Positions 8,316-18,053 of a stretch of 64,000 nucleotides of DNA are shown here, one piece after another. Made by a program: the position numbers and the translations under genes. Below the pieces are notes generated by a model, which was given only the letters and a program-made list of their open reading frames with translations, was not told the origin of the DNA and did not search any database. The DNA comes from Halarcobacter sp. (GTDB taxonomy: Bacteria > Campylobacterota > Campylobacteria > Campylobacterales > Arcobacteraceae), in contig JAQYVX010000001.1 of NCBI GenBank assembly GCA_030145305.1, positions 62,001-126,000 on the forward strand, written 5' to 3'. The stretch's first letter is position 1, and each line of letters opens with the position of its first letter.

Positions 8316-9662
8316 ATGCATAAGCTAATATTATATTTATTATTACTATTATCTCATATGTTTTCCCAAACAATTGATTATGAAAATGCATTAGAGTTAA
8401 GCCTTAAAAATAGTAAAAAACTACAATCTCAAGAATTAACAATAGAGTCTTCAAAGCTAGATATTCAAAAAGTAAAATCTTTTTCATATGGAGAAATGAA
8501 TCTTTCCCATGAAATGAGTAGAACAAATCATGCAGGATATGTTTTTAATTCAAAACTCTCTTCAAGAGAAGCTAGTTTTAATGATTTTGGAGCTTCAAAA
8601 TATAAGGGTGCTTCCACAATTGATATAATTCCTAATAATTTAAATAATCCTGATTCAAGAAATAATTTTAATACAAAAGTTACCTATGATATTCCTTTGT
8701 TTACAGGATTTAAACTACAAAACCAAGAAGATATTTTAAAAATCAAGCATAAAGCACAATTAGTAAAATTAAAACTTGATGAAAAATCTTTAGAATTTGA
8801 AGTCCTAAAAGCTTACAATGCAGCGGTTGTTGCAAAAGAGTTTATAAAAGCTAGTAAAAAAGCAAAAGAATCTGTTTCCTTATTAGTCTTAGCTGCTAAT
8901 GAATTTTATAAAGAAGGCCTTGCAACAAAAATTGATAAAAAGCAAGCTAGAGTTCAGGAATTAAATGTACAAAGTCAGATAATTGAAGCTAATAACAAAC
9001 TTGATATTGCACTTGCATATTTGCGTTTTTTAACTTCAAATGAAAAAATAGAAGATGTAAAAACTTTAAAACTATTTTCTACCCCAAAAGCCAATTTAGA
9101 AAAACTATATGAGAAAGCTTTAAAAAATAGAAATGATTTAAAAATGTTAGAATTTTCAAAAATAGGAATGAAAAAAAATGTACATTTAAATAAGGCTTCA
9201 TATTACCCAACGGTGTATTCACGTTTGGAATATGGGTTTAACGATGATTCAATTACTTTTGATTCAGAAAAAGACTACTATATGGGAATGCTGGGAGTTA
9301 AATATACTTTATTTAATAATTCAAGAGATAAAGATGTGCAGAAAAGTCAAATTGCATTAAATAAAACAATCTTAAATTTAAACGAACTCAAAGAAGCTAT
9401 AAAACTTGAAGTTAGAAAATCAATGCTTAATTTAAATGCAAAAAATAAAATTTTTAAAGAGAAAAAAGAAGTGAAAGAACTATCTTTTGAAGTTTTAGAA
9501 CAAGCTAAACTTATGTATAAAAATCAACTGATTTCAATGACTGATTTACTAAAGCAAGAGGCCTCTTTTAGAGGAAATGAAGCTTCATTGATTATGGCAA
9601 AATATGAACAATCTTTAGCACAAGCTAGATTAAATCTTGTAATAGGCCAAAACTTAAAATAA
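8316..9662 (+). CDS. TolC-family outer-membrane efflux protein
   Basis: The outer-membrane channel of a tripartite pump. It has a signal peptide (cleavage after about residue 17), then two repeats of long alpha-helical segments with heptad character (YENALELSLKNSKKLQSQEL; later KLMYKNQLISMTDLLKQEAS). The length of 448 residues is typical. A TATACT about 30 bases upstream and an AGGAT ribosome-binding site precede the ATG. It is the first gene of the four-gene operon with the fusion protein and the split RND pump. Confidence 0.88.
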   Translation: MHKLILYLLLLLSHMFSQTIDYENALELSLKNSKKLQSQELTIESSKLDIQKVKSFSYGEMNLSHEMSRTNHAGYVFNSKLSSREASFNDFGASKYKGASTIDIIPNNLNNPDSRNNFNTKVTYDIPLFTGFKLQNQEDILKIKHKAQLVKLKLDEKSLEFEVLKAYNAAVVAKEFIKASKKAKESVSLLVLAANEFYKEGLATKIDKKQARVQELNVQSQIIEANNKLDIALAYLRFLTSNEKIEDVKTLKLFSTPKANLEKLYEKALKNRNDLKMLEFSKIGMKKNVHLNKASYYPTVYSRLEYGFNDDSITFDSEKDYYMGMLGVKYTLFNNSRDKDVQKSQIALNKTILNLNELKEAIKLEVRKSMLNLNAKNKIFKEKKEVKELSFEVLEQAKLMYKNQLISMTDLLKQEASFRGNEASLIMAKYEQSLAQARLNLVIGQNLK

Positions 9663-9674
9663 AGGAATAAAAAA

Positions 9675-10442
9675 ATGAAAAATTATTTAATAAGTTTTAT
9701 AATACTAATAAGTAGTACGATTTTACTAAATGCTCTTGAGCTAAGTGGAACAGTAATCTCAGATAATCAAAAAATTATTACAAGTAGATATATGGGCTTT
9801 ATAAAGGATGTTTTTGTAAGTGAAGGTGACTTTGTAAAAAAAGGTCAACTTCTTTATAAAATTGATTCTTCAAACATTGATTCCAATAAAAAAGAGGCAC
9901 AACTTAATCTTTTAATTCAACAAAATAATTTAAATAACATTAAAATAAATTACCAAAGATATAAAAGGTTATATGAAAAAGACTTAGTTCCTAAATACGA
10001 CCTAGAACAACTAGAATTAAAATTAAAAAATATTAAAAATATGATTGCAATTGCTAAAGCAAAATTAAAAGAGGTAAATTATCAATATAAATATTTAGAA
10101 ATTCTAGCACCAAATGATGGTTTAATTATTAAAAAAAATATCAAAAGTGGAGAAATGGCTATGCCTTCAAGTCCAGCTATGCTTCTTTCAGACTTAAACT
10201 CTTTAAAAATTAAGACAAATATTAATGAAAATAATTTGAGTAAAATACAAATAGGACAAGAAGCGGAAATTTTCATTGACTCTATAGGATTAAAAACAAA
10301 AGGAAAAGTAGCTTCAATTATTCCAAATGTCCAAAATATAACACACTCTTTTGTAGTAAAAATTTCATTTGATTCACAAAATAAAAACATCTACCCAGGG
10401 ATGTATTCTAAAATAAATCTAGAATTGGAAGAAAATGAATAA
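9675..10442 (+). CDS. HlyD-family periplasmic adaptor of RND pump
   Basis: The membrane-fusion protein linking pump and outer-membrane channel. After a signal segment there is a lipoyl-like half (YMGFIKDVFVSEGDFVKKGQ), a short helical hairpin (about residues 70-135), a second lipoyl half (LAPNDGLIIKKNIKSGEMAM) and a beta-barrel region. At 255 residues it is short for the family because the hairpin is short and the C-terminal domain is trimmed. It overlaps the next gene by eight bases. Confidence 0.88.
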   Translation: MKNYLISFIILISSTILLNALELSGTVISDNQKIITSRYMGFIKDVFVSEGDFVKKGQLLYKIDSSNIDSNKKEAQLNLLIQQNNLNNIKINYQRYKRLYEKDLVPKYDLEQLELKLKNIKNMIAIAKAKLKEVNYQYKYLEILAPNDGLIIKKNIKSGEMAMPSSPAMLLSDLNSLKIKTNINENNLSKIQIGQEAEIFIDSIGLKTKGKVASIIPNVQNITHSFVVKISFDSQNKNIYPGMYSKINLELEENE

Positions 10443-11979
10443 ACAGTTAGATTCAAATATGAATATAGCAGGAAAACTAGCCTATATTTTTATAGAGCAT
10501 CCTTTGACTTTTATTTTAAGTCTATTTATCTTAAGTTTAGGACTTATCTCTTTAGAGTTTATGCCAAGAGAAGAGAATCCTCAAATAAAAGTAAGCGGAG
10601 GAGCTGTAATTGTAGCACTTCCTGGAGCAAAGCCTAGTGAGATAAGAAAAATTATCATAGAACCTCTTGAAAAGAAGATAAAAGAGATAAAAGGTGTTGA
10701 ACATATCTATTCTTATGCAAAAGATTCATTAGCTATTGTTCAAGTTCAATATTATATTGGAGAAGATAAAGAAGAATCAAACTTAAAGCTTTATGACCAA
10801 GTTATGCGAAATATGGATATGCTTCCAAAAGGAGCAATGCCACCTATTATTAAAACTATGGATATTGATACAGATATTCCAATTGCTACTATTGCTTTTT
10901 ATGCAAACGAAGATAAGATTACGCAAACTAAACTTTATAATGAAATTAGCAAAATCGCCTATGAAATAAATAAAATAAAAAATGTTGCCTTAGTTGATTT
11001 AAAAGGTGAGAGAAAAGAACAATATAATATTGAAGTAAATGCAAATAAATTAGCAGCTTACAAGCTATCGTTAGGACAAATTGCAGAACAAATAAAAACC
11101 TTATCACTTACAACTCCTAGCATAGATTCTAATAATCATTTAAGTAATCTAACAATTTTAAGTATTAAAAATGCTATCGAATCAAAAGAAGATTTAGAAA
11201 ATATTATTATCTCGTATAATTTTGATACTCCTATTTATCTCAAAGATATTGCAAAGATTTCAAAAAGTTTTGATATTCAAAATAAAAAAGAGGCTTTTTT
11301 ATATAAAAAAGATACTGAAGAATTGGCACAAGAACAATTAACTTTATTAATATCAAAATTAAAAGGTACAAACTCAGTTACAATAAATAAAGATATATTT
11401 AAATATATAGAATCAATAAAACAAGAACTTCAAGAAAAGAATATTAAATTTATAATTACAAGAGATGATGGATATACAGCTAATAATGCTGTAAACTCTC
11501 TTGTTCAGAACTTACTAATCTCTATTGTTATTATTGCTATTTTGCTTATCTTTTCTTTAGGCTTTAAAGAAGCAATGATTGTTTCTCTTTTAGTTCCTAT
11601 GATTTTATCACTTACTCTTTTTATTGGCTTTATGATGGATGAAACGATAAATCGTATTACTTTATTTGCTTTAATTGTAAGTTTAGGAATGCTCGTTGAT
11701 GCCGCAATTATTGTAATTGAAAACATTGTTAGACATAAAAAAGAAGATAATGGCAAAACAGAACTTAAAATTATTTCAATAAATGCTACAAATGAAATAG
11801 GAAATGCAACAAATATTGCAACACTAGCAATAATAATGACTTTTATTCCCATGTTTTTTGTGGGTGGAATGATGGGTCAATTTATGCACCCTCTTCCTGT
11901 TTTTGTACCTATTGCACTTATTGTTTCTTTGCTTGTTGCATATATATTTACCCCATATTTAGTTAAAAAATTTTTGTAA
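10435..11979 (+). CDS. RND efflux pump, N-terminal half
   Basis: This 514-residue protein corresponds to the first half of an AcrB-type transporter. It has TM1, the first porter/docking domain (ALPGAKPSEIRKIIIEPLEK) and TM2-TM6. It ends at YIFTPYLVKKFL, which is the end of the first repeat in full-length pumps. The proton-relay helix TM4 reads LGMLVDAAIIVIEN. It keeps the first Asp of the usual DD pair and has Ala for the second, as in the CusA type of heavy-metal pumps. The drug or metal substrate is unknown. The second half is encoded by the next gene, and both must assemble to make a working pump. Confidence 0.88.
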   Translation: MNKQLDSNMNIAGKLAYIFIEHPLTFILSLFILSLGLISLEFMPREENPQIKVSGGAVIVALPGAKPSEIRKIIIEPLEKKIKEIKGVEHIYSYAKDSLAIVQVQYYIGEDKEESNLKLYDQVMRNMDMLPKGAMPPIIKTMDIDTDIPIATIAFYANEDKITQTKLYNEISKIAYEINKIKNVALVDLKGERKEQYNIEVNANKLAAYKLSLGQIAEQIKTLSLTTPSIDSNNHLSNLTILSIKNAIESKEDLENIIISYNFDTPIYLKDIAKISKSFDIQNKKEAFLYKKDTEELAQEQLTLLISKLKGTNSVTINKDIFKYIESIKQELQEKNIKFIITRDDGYTANNAVNSLVQNLLISIVIIAILLIFSLGFKEAMIVSLLVPMILSLTLFIGFMMDETINRITLFALIVSLGMLVDAAIIVIENIVRHKKEDNGKTELKIISINATNEIGNATNIATLAIIMTFIPMFFVGGMMGQFMHPLPVFVPIALIVSLLVAYIFTPYLVKKFL

Positions 11980-11988
11980 GGCTTTGCA

Positions 11989-13647
11989 ATGAAATTAGAA
12001 AAATTTATTTATAATATACTTCAAAGTCCTAATAAATCTTTGCTTATCTATGCAATTACCTTTATACTTTTTATACTTTCAATTGCAACTTTTCCAAGTC
12101 AAATTATAAAAGCTAAGATGCTACCAAGTAAAGATTCTGATACTTTTTCTGTCTATGTTGATTTAAAAGAAGGAAGTTCAATAAAGCAAACAAAAGAAGT
12201 AACTTCTTGTATCTGCAAAAAACTTATTGCAAAAGATTTAGTTACAGATATTTCAGTTTTTATAGCAGAAGGTCAGCCCCTTGATTTTGCAGCCTTAGTA
12301 AAACAAAGTGCACTTAAAGATAAACAATCACAAGCTGAAATAATGGTAAATATAAAAAAAGCGGCAAATAGAGATATTACAAGTTATAACTTTGTAGGAA
12401 GTATTAGAAATGAATTACAAAAATGTTCAAAATATGAAGCAAATATCAAGCTAATAGAACTACCTGCAGGTCCTCCCGTTTTAGCTTCAATTGTTGCAGA
12501 AATTTATGGTGGAGATAGCTTTCAAAGTAGAAGAGATTTTGCAAAAAAAATAGCAAAAGTTTTAAAAAAACAAAAAACTTTAGTTGATGTTGATGTTATG
12601 GCAGATGATAGTTTTGAAGAGTTTAAAATTATTTTAAACAATAATAAAATTATAAAAAGTGGTATCTCTTTAGATCAAGTTAAAAATATACTTTTTCTAG
12701 CTTATGAAGGCATTAATTTAGCTGTAGTAAATGAAAAAGACTCGCAAAGCCAAATTCCAATTTTTCTAAGACTTGATGAAGAAAGAATTTTTAAATCAAA
12801 TAAAAAAGATGACATATTAAATAAACTAGCAAGGTTAAAATTAGTAAATAAAAATGGACAAACAATTGCTTTAAGTGAATTAATTGAGCTTAAAAAAACT
12901 ACAAAAGAACCAAGCCTTACTTCAAAAAATTTAACTCCTATGATAAACGTAATTGCAGAAACAGATAAAGATAGTCAAATTTATCCTTTACTTGATGCTA
13001 GAAATGAGTTTATAAATACATTCAAAGATGAATATGAAGTAAGTAAATCAAATATGTTAAATCTTAAATTTAAAGACAAGAAAACCAAAGAGATTTTTGA
13101 ACTAGTTTGGGATGGAGAATTAAAAGTTACTATTGACACTTTTATAGATCTTGGTGGAGCTTTTATAATTGCTTTAGTTTTAATCTTCTTTTTAATGGTT
13201 ATTTACTATAAAAGTTTTGCAATTTCAGGAGGAATTGTATTAGCTAGTTTTATTTCAATTATTGGAGTTATTTTTGCACATGTAATTATGGATTTATTTA
13301 CTGAAGATACTTTTTATTTAACAGCAACTTCTTTAATTGGATTTATAGGACTTATTGGAATTAATTCAAGAAATTCCACACTTATTATAGATTTTTCAAA
13401 ACAACTTGTTGAAGAAAAAGGTTTAAGTATTAATGAAGCAATTGCAAGAGCTACAGCAACACGCTCTAAGCCAATTATACTAACAGTCCTAACAATGGTA
13501 TTCGCTTCTTCACTTTTAGCTAGTGACGCTGTTTTTGGAGGTCTTGGAGTTGCACTTATTGGTGGAACATTAATATCTTATGTTGTTTCAATGTTTTTTG
13601 TACCTGTTATTATTAAAAATCAAATAAAGAAGATAATAAAAAGTTAA
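11989..13647 (+). CDS. RND efflux pump, C-terminal half
   Basis: This 552-residue protein begins with the equivalent of TM7, then the second porter/docking domain (VYVDLKEGSSIKQTKEV; LPAGPPVLASIVAEIYGG) and TM8-TM12. TM10 carries IGLIGINSRNSTLIIDF, the family's G-I-x-x-R/K-N-S region. It has its own ATG nine bases after the stop of the N-half gene, with GTAAGG as ribosome-binding site. No open frame bridges the two parts, so this is a true two-gene arrangement. Together with the N-half it makes 1066 residues, the size of a normal RND pump. Confidence 0.88.
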   Translation: MKLEKFIYNILQSPNKSLLIYAITFILFILSIATFPSQIIKAKMLPSKDSDTFSVYVDLKEGSSIKQTKEVTSCICKKLIAKDLVTDISVFIAEGQPLDFAALVKQSALKDKQSQAEIMVNIKKAANRDITSYNFVGSIRNELQKCSKYEANIKLIELPAGPPVLASIVAEIYGGDSFQSRRDFAKKIAKVLKKQKTLVDVDVMADDSFEEFKIILNNNKIIKSGISLDQVKNILFLAYEGINLAVVNEKDSQSQIPIFLRLDEERIFKSNKKDDILNKLARLKLVNKNGQTIALSELIELKKTTKEPSLTSKNLTPMINVIAETDKDSQIYPLLDARNEFINTFKDEYEVSKSNMLNLKFKDKKTKEIFELVWDGELKVTIDTFIDLGGAFIIALVLIFFLMVIYYKSFAISGGIVLASFISIIGVIFAHVIMDLFTEDTFYLTATSLIGFIGLIGINSRNSTLIIDFSKQLVEEKGLSINEAIARATATRSKPIILTVLTMVFASSLLASDAVFGGLGVALIGGTLISYVVSMFFVPVIIKNQIKKIIKS

Positions 13648-13651
13648 AAGT

Positions 13652-16507
13652 CTAAGTAGCTGATATTTCCAAAGGTAGCACAATTTTAAAAGTTGCACCA
13701 CTTTTGGAATTCACTACTTTTAACTTACCTTTTAAATGCTCATTTACAATTATTTCACTCATGTAAAGACCAATACCTGTACCATCTTTTGATTTTTTCG
13801 TAGAGAAATATGGATCAAATATCTTATCAAGATTTTCTTCTAAAATACCAATAGCATTGTCTCCCACACTTATTATTGCATGTGTTTTAGTAGTATATGT
13901 TTCAATTTTTATTTCAGCATCAATAATAGAATTCTCTAATAAAGCATCTTCTGCATTTTTTATAAGATTTAAAATAACTTGACTAAGTTCCGTTGCATAA
14001 ATGCTAAGTTCTTTATTACAGTTGTATTTTGTAGTTAATTTTATATTATAAGAGTCTAAAGAACTTTTTACAATTGAAATAGTATTGTCAATTACGCTCT
14101 CTACTTTTGTATTTGTTTTTTCTTTATCAGTTTTAAAGAAATTCCTAAAATCATCAATAGTTAAAGATAGATGTTGAGAATAATCAGATATTAAACTAAT
14201 TTCATTTTCTAGTTCTTCTTTTTCTATTTTTTCATCTAACATCAATTTAATAAGAAGATTATTTGTTGTAGCAGAAATAGCTGTTAAGGGCTGTCTCCAT
14301 TGGTGGGCAATCATTGATATCATTTCACCCATTTGAGCAAGTCTATTTTGAGTAATTAATTGCTTAGTCTTCTCTTGATTTTTTTTAACTTCTTCTTGAA
14401 CTTTTTCTTCTAGATTGTGAGTTAGAACACTTAATTTCTCTTCCATATTTTTTCTATGTTGAATATCTCTCCATACAATATGATTTAATTTTTGATCATT
14501 AAGAGTAATTGAAGTTACTAATACATCTAGCCAAATTAGTTCATTATTTTTTCTTATGTGCATTAATTCAAAATTGGTGCTACCCTTTTTTAAAGCTATG
14601 TCTAATTTTCCATATAAAAACTCGATGGAATTTTTTCCATCAGGTTGAAAATCAGGAACTAATTGTTTATGATTTAAATTTAAGAACTCTTCTTTACTTT
14701 CATAACCTAATATTTTGTATGTAAGTTCATTACAATCAACAAGTTCATAGTTATCAACTCTTGCTAGAAAAATTCCATCAGAAGATTCATAATAAATTTT
14801 CTCGAATAAATCTTTTTGTTTTGCTAATTCTTTACTCTTTTTTTGAAGTTCTATAGTTTTTAATTCAATTACTTTATTAGCATCTTTCAATTTTATATTA
14901 TGTTTATTTAAAATATATTGCCTATAAAAAAGAATCAAAAGAATAATAAAAACAACTAATCCTATTTGCCAAAGTTTTGAATAATCAACTATTTTTTCAA
15001 CTTTTACGGATAACCATTTATTTTTTATTTCTTGTTTTTGTAATTCAGTTATAGAAAAAATTCCTTTATTTATAATAGGTACTAGTTCATCATAATCATC
15101 TCTAACCATTACTCTAACATCAAAATTAAATTCAGTAATTCCAGATATTTTTAAATTTTTAAATCCATAATCAGAAATCATTTGAGATAAAACGGGCAAA
15201 ATCTCTATAACAGCATAAACATCCCCTTTTGATAGGAGTCTTAAAGCTTCAAGATTATCTTTAGTACTTACAAAATCTATATTAGGATAACTTTTTTTTA
15301 AAATCTTATAAGAACCATGAGACTGTCCAACTGCAACTTTCTTACCATTTAAAAAAGAAGTTTCAGAAATATATCTTTTATCTAAGGTTGTAGCAATAGC
15401 AATAGGAGAAGAGACATAAGGAAGTGAAAATTTTGAATATTTAACTTTATCCTCAGTCACAGCAGCAGCTAAAGTAATATCAGCTTTTTTTTCTTTTATT
15501 AATTGCAAGACTTTTTCAAAAGTATCTACAGTTTTGCACTCTGCTATAATAGAAGTCTTATTTTTAATTAAATTCCAATAATCATAAGCAATTCCAAGAT
15601 TCTCCGAATTTTTTGAAAAATTAAAAGGTGGCCAATTTTCAGACATAACACAATTAATTTCTTTTTTTCTTAAAAAATCACTCTCTTTTTTTGTTAATTC
15701 AACAGATGAATTTAAATAAGGTTTTTTTTCTTTTATGTAACTATTTATCCATTTATTATGTAAATCTTGCCATTCTTCGAAACTAATATTATCAAAAGTT
15801 TTTCTAATAATTGAAAATAAAATAGTATTTTGTTTTGCAATCCCAAATCTTAAATCTGTTTTTTTAAGATTAGGTAAATTTAACTCATCTAATACTTTCA
15901 TATTAGTATAGTGACTCTTTTTTATTGCAATTTGTGTACTTAAAAGATGACCAAAGATTACATCTACTTTTCCAAAAGCCAGGGCTTTTAGTTTATCTTC
16001 AAAACTTTCATATTCAACAATGTCAAAAATATTTAGAGCTTCAATCTCTTTTTTATAATAAATATTCTTAGTAATCCCTAGTTTTTTACCCTTTAAAGAT
16101 TCCAAATTATCATATGTTTTTAAATCTTTTCTAGAAAAAATTACTAAAGGAACTTCATAATAAGGTTTGATATAACTTGTAAACTCTAATCTACTTTTTT
16201 TAAAAGAAATAGTATCAATAATATCAATTTTTTGTTCTTTAAATTTTTTGATATTATTTGGCCATTTATCAATTTCATATTTAAATTTTAAGCCTATTTT
16301 TTTAGAAATAAGTTCTAATATATCATAAGAATAACCACTTAATTTTCCATCTTCATATAAACTAAATGGTGGGAAATCAGGAAGCATTCCAACTTTTACA
16401 ATATTAGTTTTTATATACTTATTCTCTTCTTGTGTAAGATAAGCATGAGCAAAAGCGTTTATTGAAAATAAACATATTAAAAATAAAAGCCTTTGCATTT
16501 TAATCAT
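13652..16507 (-). CDS. hybrid receptor histidine kinase with two solute-binding domains
   Basis: Domain order: signal peptide (1-19), a first periplasmic SBP_bac_3 domain (about 30-260), a second one (about 285-505), a membrane helix (about 515-532), coiled coil, a PAS domain (about 570-690), and a histidine-kinase core with MIAHQWRQPLTAI (His about 733), N-box NLIKNAEDAL, G1 box DNAIGI and G2 box GTGIGLYM. The G1 box has Ala where DNGxGI is usual. Such proteins sense a small amino acid-like or other solute outside and phosphorylate a response regulator. None is encoded nearby, so it is an orphan here. It overlaps the preceding GNAT gene by four bases (ATGA). Confidence 0.88.
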   Translation of the reverse strand: MIKMQRLLFLICLFSINAFAHAYLTQEENKYIKTNIVKVGMLPDFPPFSLYEDGKLSGYSYDILELISKKIGLKFKYEIDKWPNNIKKFKEQKIDIIDTISFKKSRLEFTSYIKPYYEVPLVIFSRKDLKTYDNLESLKGKKLGITKNIYYKKEIEALNIFDIVEYESFEDKLKALAFGKVDVIFGHLLSTQIAIKKSHYTNMKVLDELNLPNLKKTDLRFGIAKQNTILFSIIRKTFDNISFEEWQDLHNKWINSYIKEKKPYLNSSVELTKKESDFLRKKEINCVMSENWPPFNFSKNSENLGIAYDYWNLIKNKTSIIAECKTVDTFEKVLQLIKEKKADITLAAAVTEDKVKYSKFSLPYVSSPIAIATTLDKRYISETSFLNGKKVAVGQSHGSYKILKKSYPNIDFVSTKDNLEALRLLSKGDVYAVIEILPVLSQMISDYGFKNLKISGITEFNFDVRVMVRDDYDELVPIINKGIFSITELQKQEIKNKWLSVKVEKIVDYSKLWQIGLVVFIILLILFYRQYILNKHNIKLKDANKVIELKTIELQKKSKELAKQKDLFEKIYYESSDGIFLARVDNYELVDCNELTYKILGYESKEEFLNLNHKQLVPDFQPDGKNSIEFLYGKLDIALKKGSTNFELMHIRKNNELIWLDVLVTSITLNDQKLNHIVWRDIQHRKNMEEKLSVLTHNLEEKVQEEVKKNQEKTKQLITQNRLAQMGEMISMIAHQWRQPLTAISATTNNLLIKLMLDEKIEKEELENEISLISDYSQHLSLTIDDFRNFFKTDKEKTNTKVESVIDNTISIVKSSLDSYNIKLTTKYNCNKELSIYATELSQVILNLIKNAEDALLENSIIDAEIKIETYTTKTHAIISVGDNAIGILEENLDKIFDPYFSTKKSKDGTGIGLYMSEIIVNEHLKGKLKVVNSKSGATFKIVLPLEISAT

Positions 16508-16965
16508 AAATCATAAACCATTGCAATTTCATCACATTTTGGGAAATGTTTACATCTAATACAATCAGCCCAAATTTTATGTTCTGGAATTTGATCTTTT
16601 TCAATTTCATCAAAGCCTAAAGCTTCAAAAAAACCTTTTTGATATGTTAAAGATAAAATCTGCTTAAGTCCTAGTTTTATTCCCTCTTCAATACAAGCCT
16701 CAACTAGTTTTTTACCTAGTTTTAAACCTCTAAATTTTTCTGAAATAATTAAACTTCGAACTTCTGATAATCTTCTTGAATGAATATGAAGTGCTGTAAA
16801 TCCAGCCATTTTGCCATCTACTTCAACAACTGTATATGATCTTATTGTATTTGCCATTTCATCTTCAGTTCGTAAAAGAATAGTTCCTTTATCAACTTCA
16901 GACTTTACTATTTCTTGCATTTTTTCAATATCATCAACTGTTGGTTTATAAAATCTAATTTCCAA
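16504..16965 (-). CDS. GNAT acetyltransferase, N-acetylglutamate synthase-like
   Basis: This is a 153-residue GNAT fold with the acetyl-CoA loop in RSLIISEKFRGLKLGKKLVE (pattern RGxxxGxxL). The C-terminal part (IPEHKIWADCIRCKHFPKCD, then EIAMVYDL) is the cysteine-bearing signature I associate with short N-acetylglutamate synthases of the ArgA type, first step of arginine synthesis. The substrate cannot be proven from the sequence. It overlaps engB by 11 bases. Confidence 0.72.
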   Translation of the reverse strand: MEIRFYKPTVDDIEKMQEIVKSEVDKGTILLRTEDEMANTIRSYTVVEVDGKMAGFTALHIHSRRLSEVRSLIISEKFRGLKLGKKLVEACIEEGIKLGLKQILSLTYQKGFFEALGFDEIEKDQIPEHKIWADCIRCKHFPKCDEIAMVYDL

Positions 16966-17557
16966 ATAAGTATCCTGTTATTGCATTTTGTAAATCTTCC
17001 ATTCCTCTTTTTTTAAGGTTTGAAATAAATATTCCTGTAGGGTATGCTCTTTTTAATTTTTGTAAATCATTTTGCTTTAACTTATCAATTTTTGTAAAAG
17101 CATTAAGTATGATTTGGTCACCTCTTTTATGAGTATTTAAAAACTCATCAACATTTTTATCAATTGCAAGCTCTGGATGTCTTGAATCAATTAAATGTAC
17201 AAATATTTGTAAACATTGTCTTTGTTCTAAATAGTTTGTTAAATTCCTATTCCACTCTTTTTTTAAGCTTTTAGAAACCCTTGCATAACCAAAACCAGGC
17301 AAATCGACAAATCTAGCAAACAAATAAGGTAACTCTTCATTTCCAGTTTTGAATTTAATATCAAAATAATTTATAAGTTGAGTTTTACCAGGAGTTGAAG
17401 ATGATTTTGCTAAACCTTTTCTATTTGTAAGAGTGTTTAATAATGAAGATTTACCAACATTACTTCTTCCTAAAAAAGCTACTTCTGCTGTATCAGGACT
17501 TGGTGAATCCATAATACCTTGAGCTGAAGTTAGAAACGTTGCGTCAACTATTTTCAT
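16955..17557 (-). CDS. engB: ribosome-biogenesis GTPase EngB (YsxC/YihA)
   Basis: This GTPase is needed for assembly of the large ribosomal subunit. G motifs in order: GRSNVGKSSLLN (G1), TPGKTQLINYF (G2), DLPGFGYA (G3) and TKIDKL (G4). The length of 200 residues is normal. Its ATG directly abuts the stop of lptA, so it is in the LPS/EngB operon, an order also known from Campylobacter. Confidence 0.96.
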   Translation of the reverse strand: MKIVDATFLTSAQGIMDSPSPDTAEVAFLGRSNVGKSSLLNTLTNRKGLAKSSSTPGKTQLINYFDIKFKTGNEELPYLFARFVDLPGFGYARVSKSLKKEWNRNLTNYLEQRQCLQIFVHLIDSRHPELAIDKNVDEFLNTHKRGDQIILNAFTKIDKLKQNDLQKLKRAYPTGIFISNLKKRGMEDLQNAITGYLFGN

Positions 17558-18042
17558 TATTTTTTCCCATCACTTTCAATATTTATAATAAATCTTACAG
17601 GTTTATTTTCACTTCCACTAACTTTTGCACTTCCTGTTAATTGATTAATTAAAATCTTTTCACCAAAAAGTTCTCTACTTTCAGTAATTTCTTTTAAATA
17701 TCCATTTCCAAGTACTGTATATTCTTGCTTTTCTGGAATATAAATGATTTTCTTTCCTTTTCCAATATAAATCTTTCCATTTGTATGAATTTCTAAATCA
17801 GCATTTCCTGTTGCAATATATTTAGAAGCTTGTCTACTCTTTCCTTCTTCTTTTGGTTTCATATAAATCTCTAATTTATCTGAATTCAATCTATCTTTCA
17901 CTTTTTTTAGTTTTACGTCACCTGTAAAAGTTGTAAGTCCCTTAATGTCATCTGTTTCAAAATTTTTAGCATCAATAATTAGTTTTTCACTTGCTGCAAA
18001 AAGTAATGTTGATGTAATTAATAATCCAATTAAAAATTTCAT
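17557..18042 (-). CDS. lptA: LPS transport periplasmic protein LptA
   Basis: LptA forms the periplasmic bridge that carries lipopolysaccharide to the outer membrane. A signal peptide (1-17) is followed by one OstA-type beta-jellyroll domain (IDAKNFETDDIKGLTTFTGD; KEGKSRQASKYIATGNADLE). The length of 161 is normal. It lies between lptC and engB in the same direction. Confidence 0.88.
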   Translation of the reverse strand: MKFLIGLLITSTLLFAASEKLIIDAKNFETDDIKGLTTFTGDVKLKKVKDRLNSDKLEIYMKPKEEGKSRQASKYIATGNADLEIHTNGKIYIGKGKKIIYIPEKQEYTVLGNGYLKEITESRELFGEKILINQLTGSAKVSGSENKPVRFIINIESDGKK

Positions 18043-18053
18043 AAAATATTCCT

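Noticed and set aside
10435-13647. RND pump broken by a recent nonsense or frameshift mutation
   Set aside because: The break is exactly between the two repeats, and the second part has its own ATG and ribosome-binding site with no leftover coding sequence in the gap.
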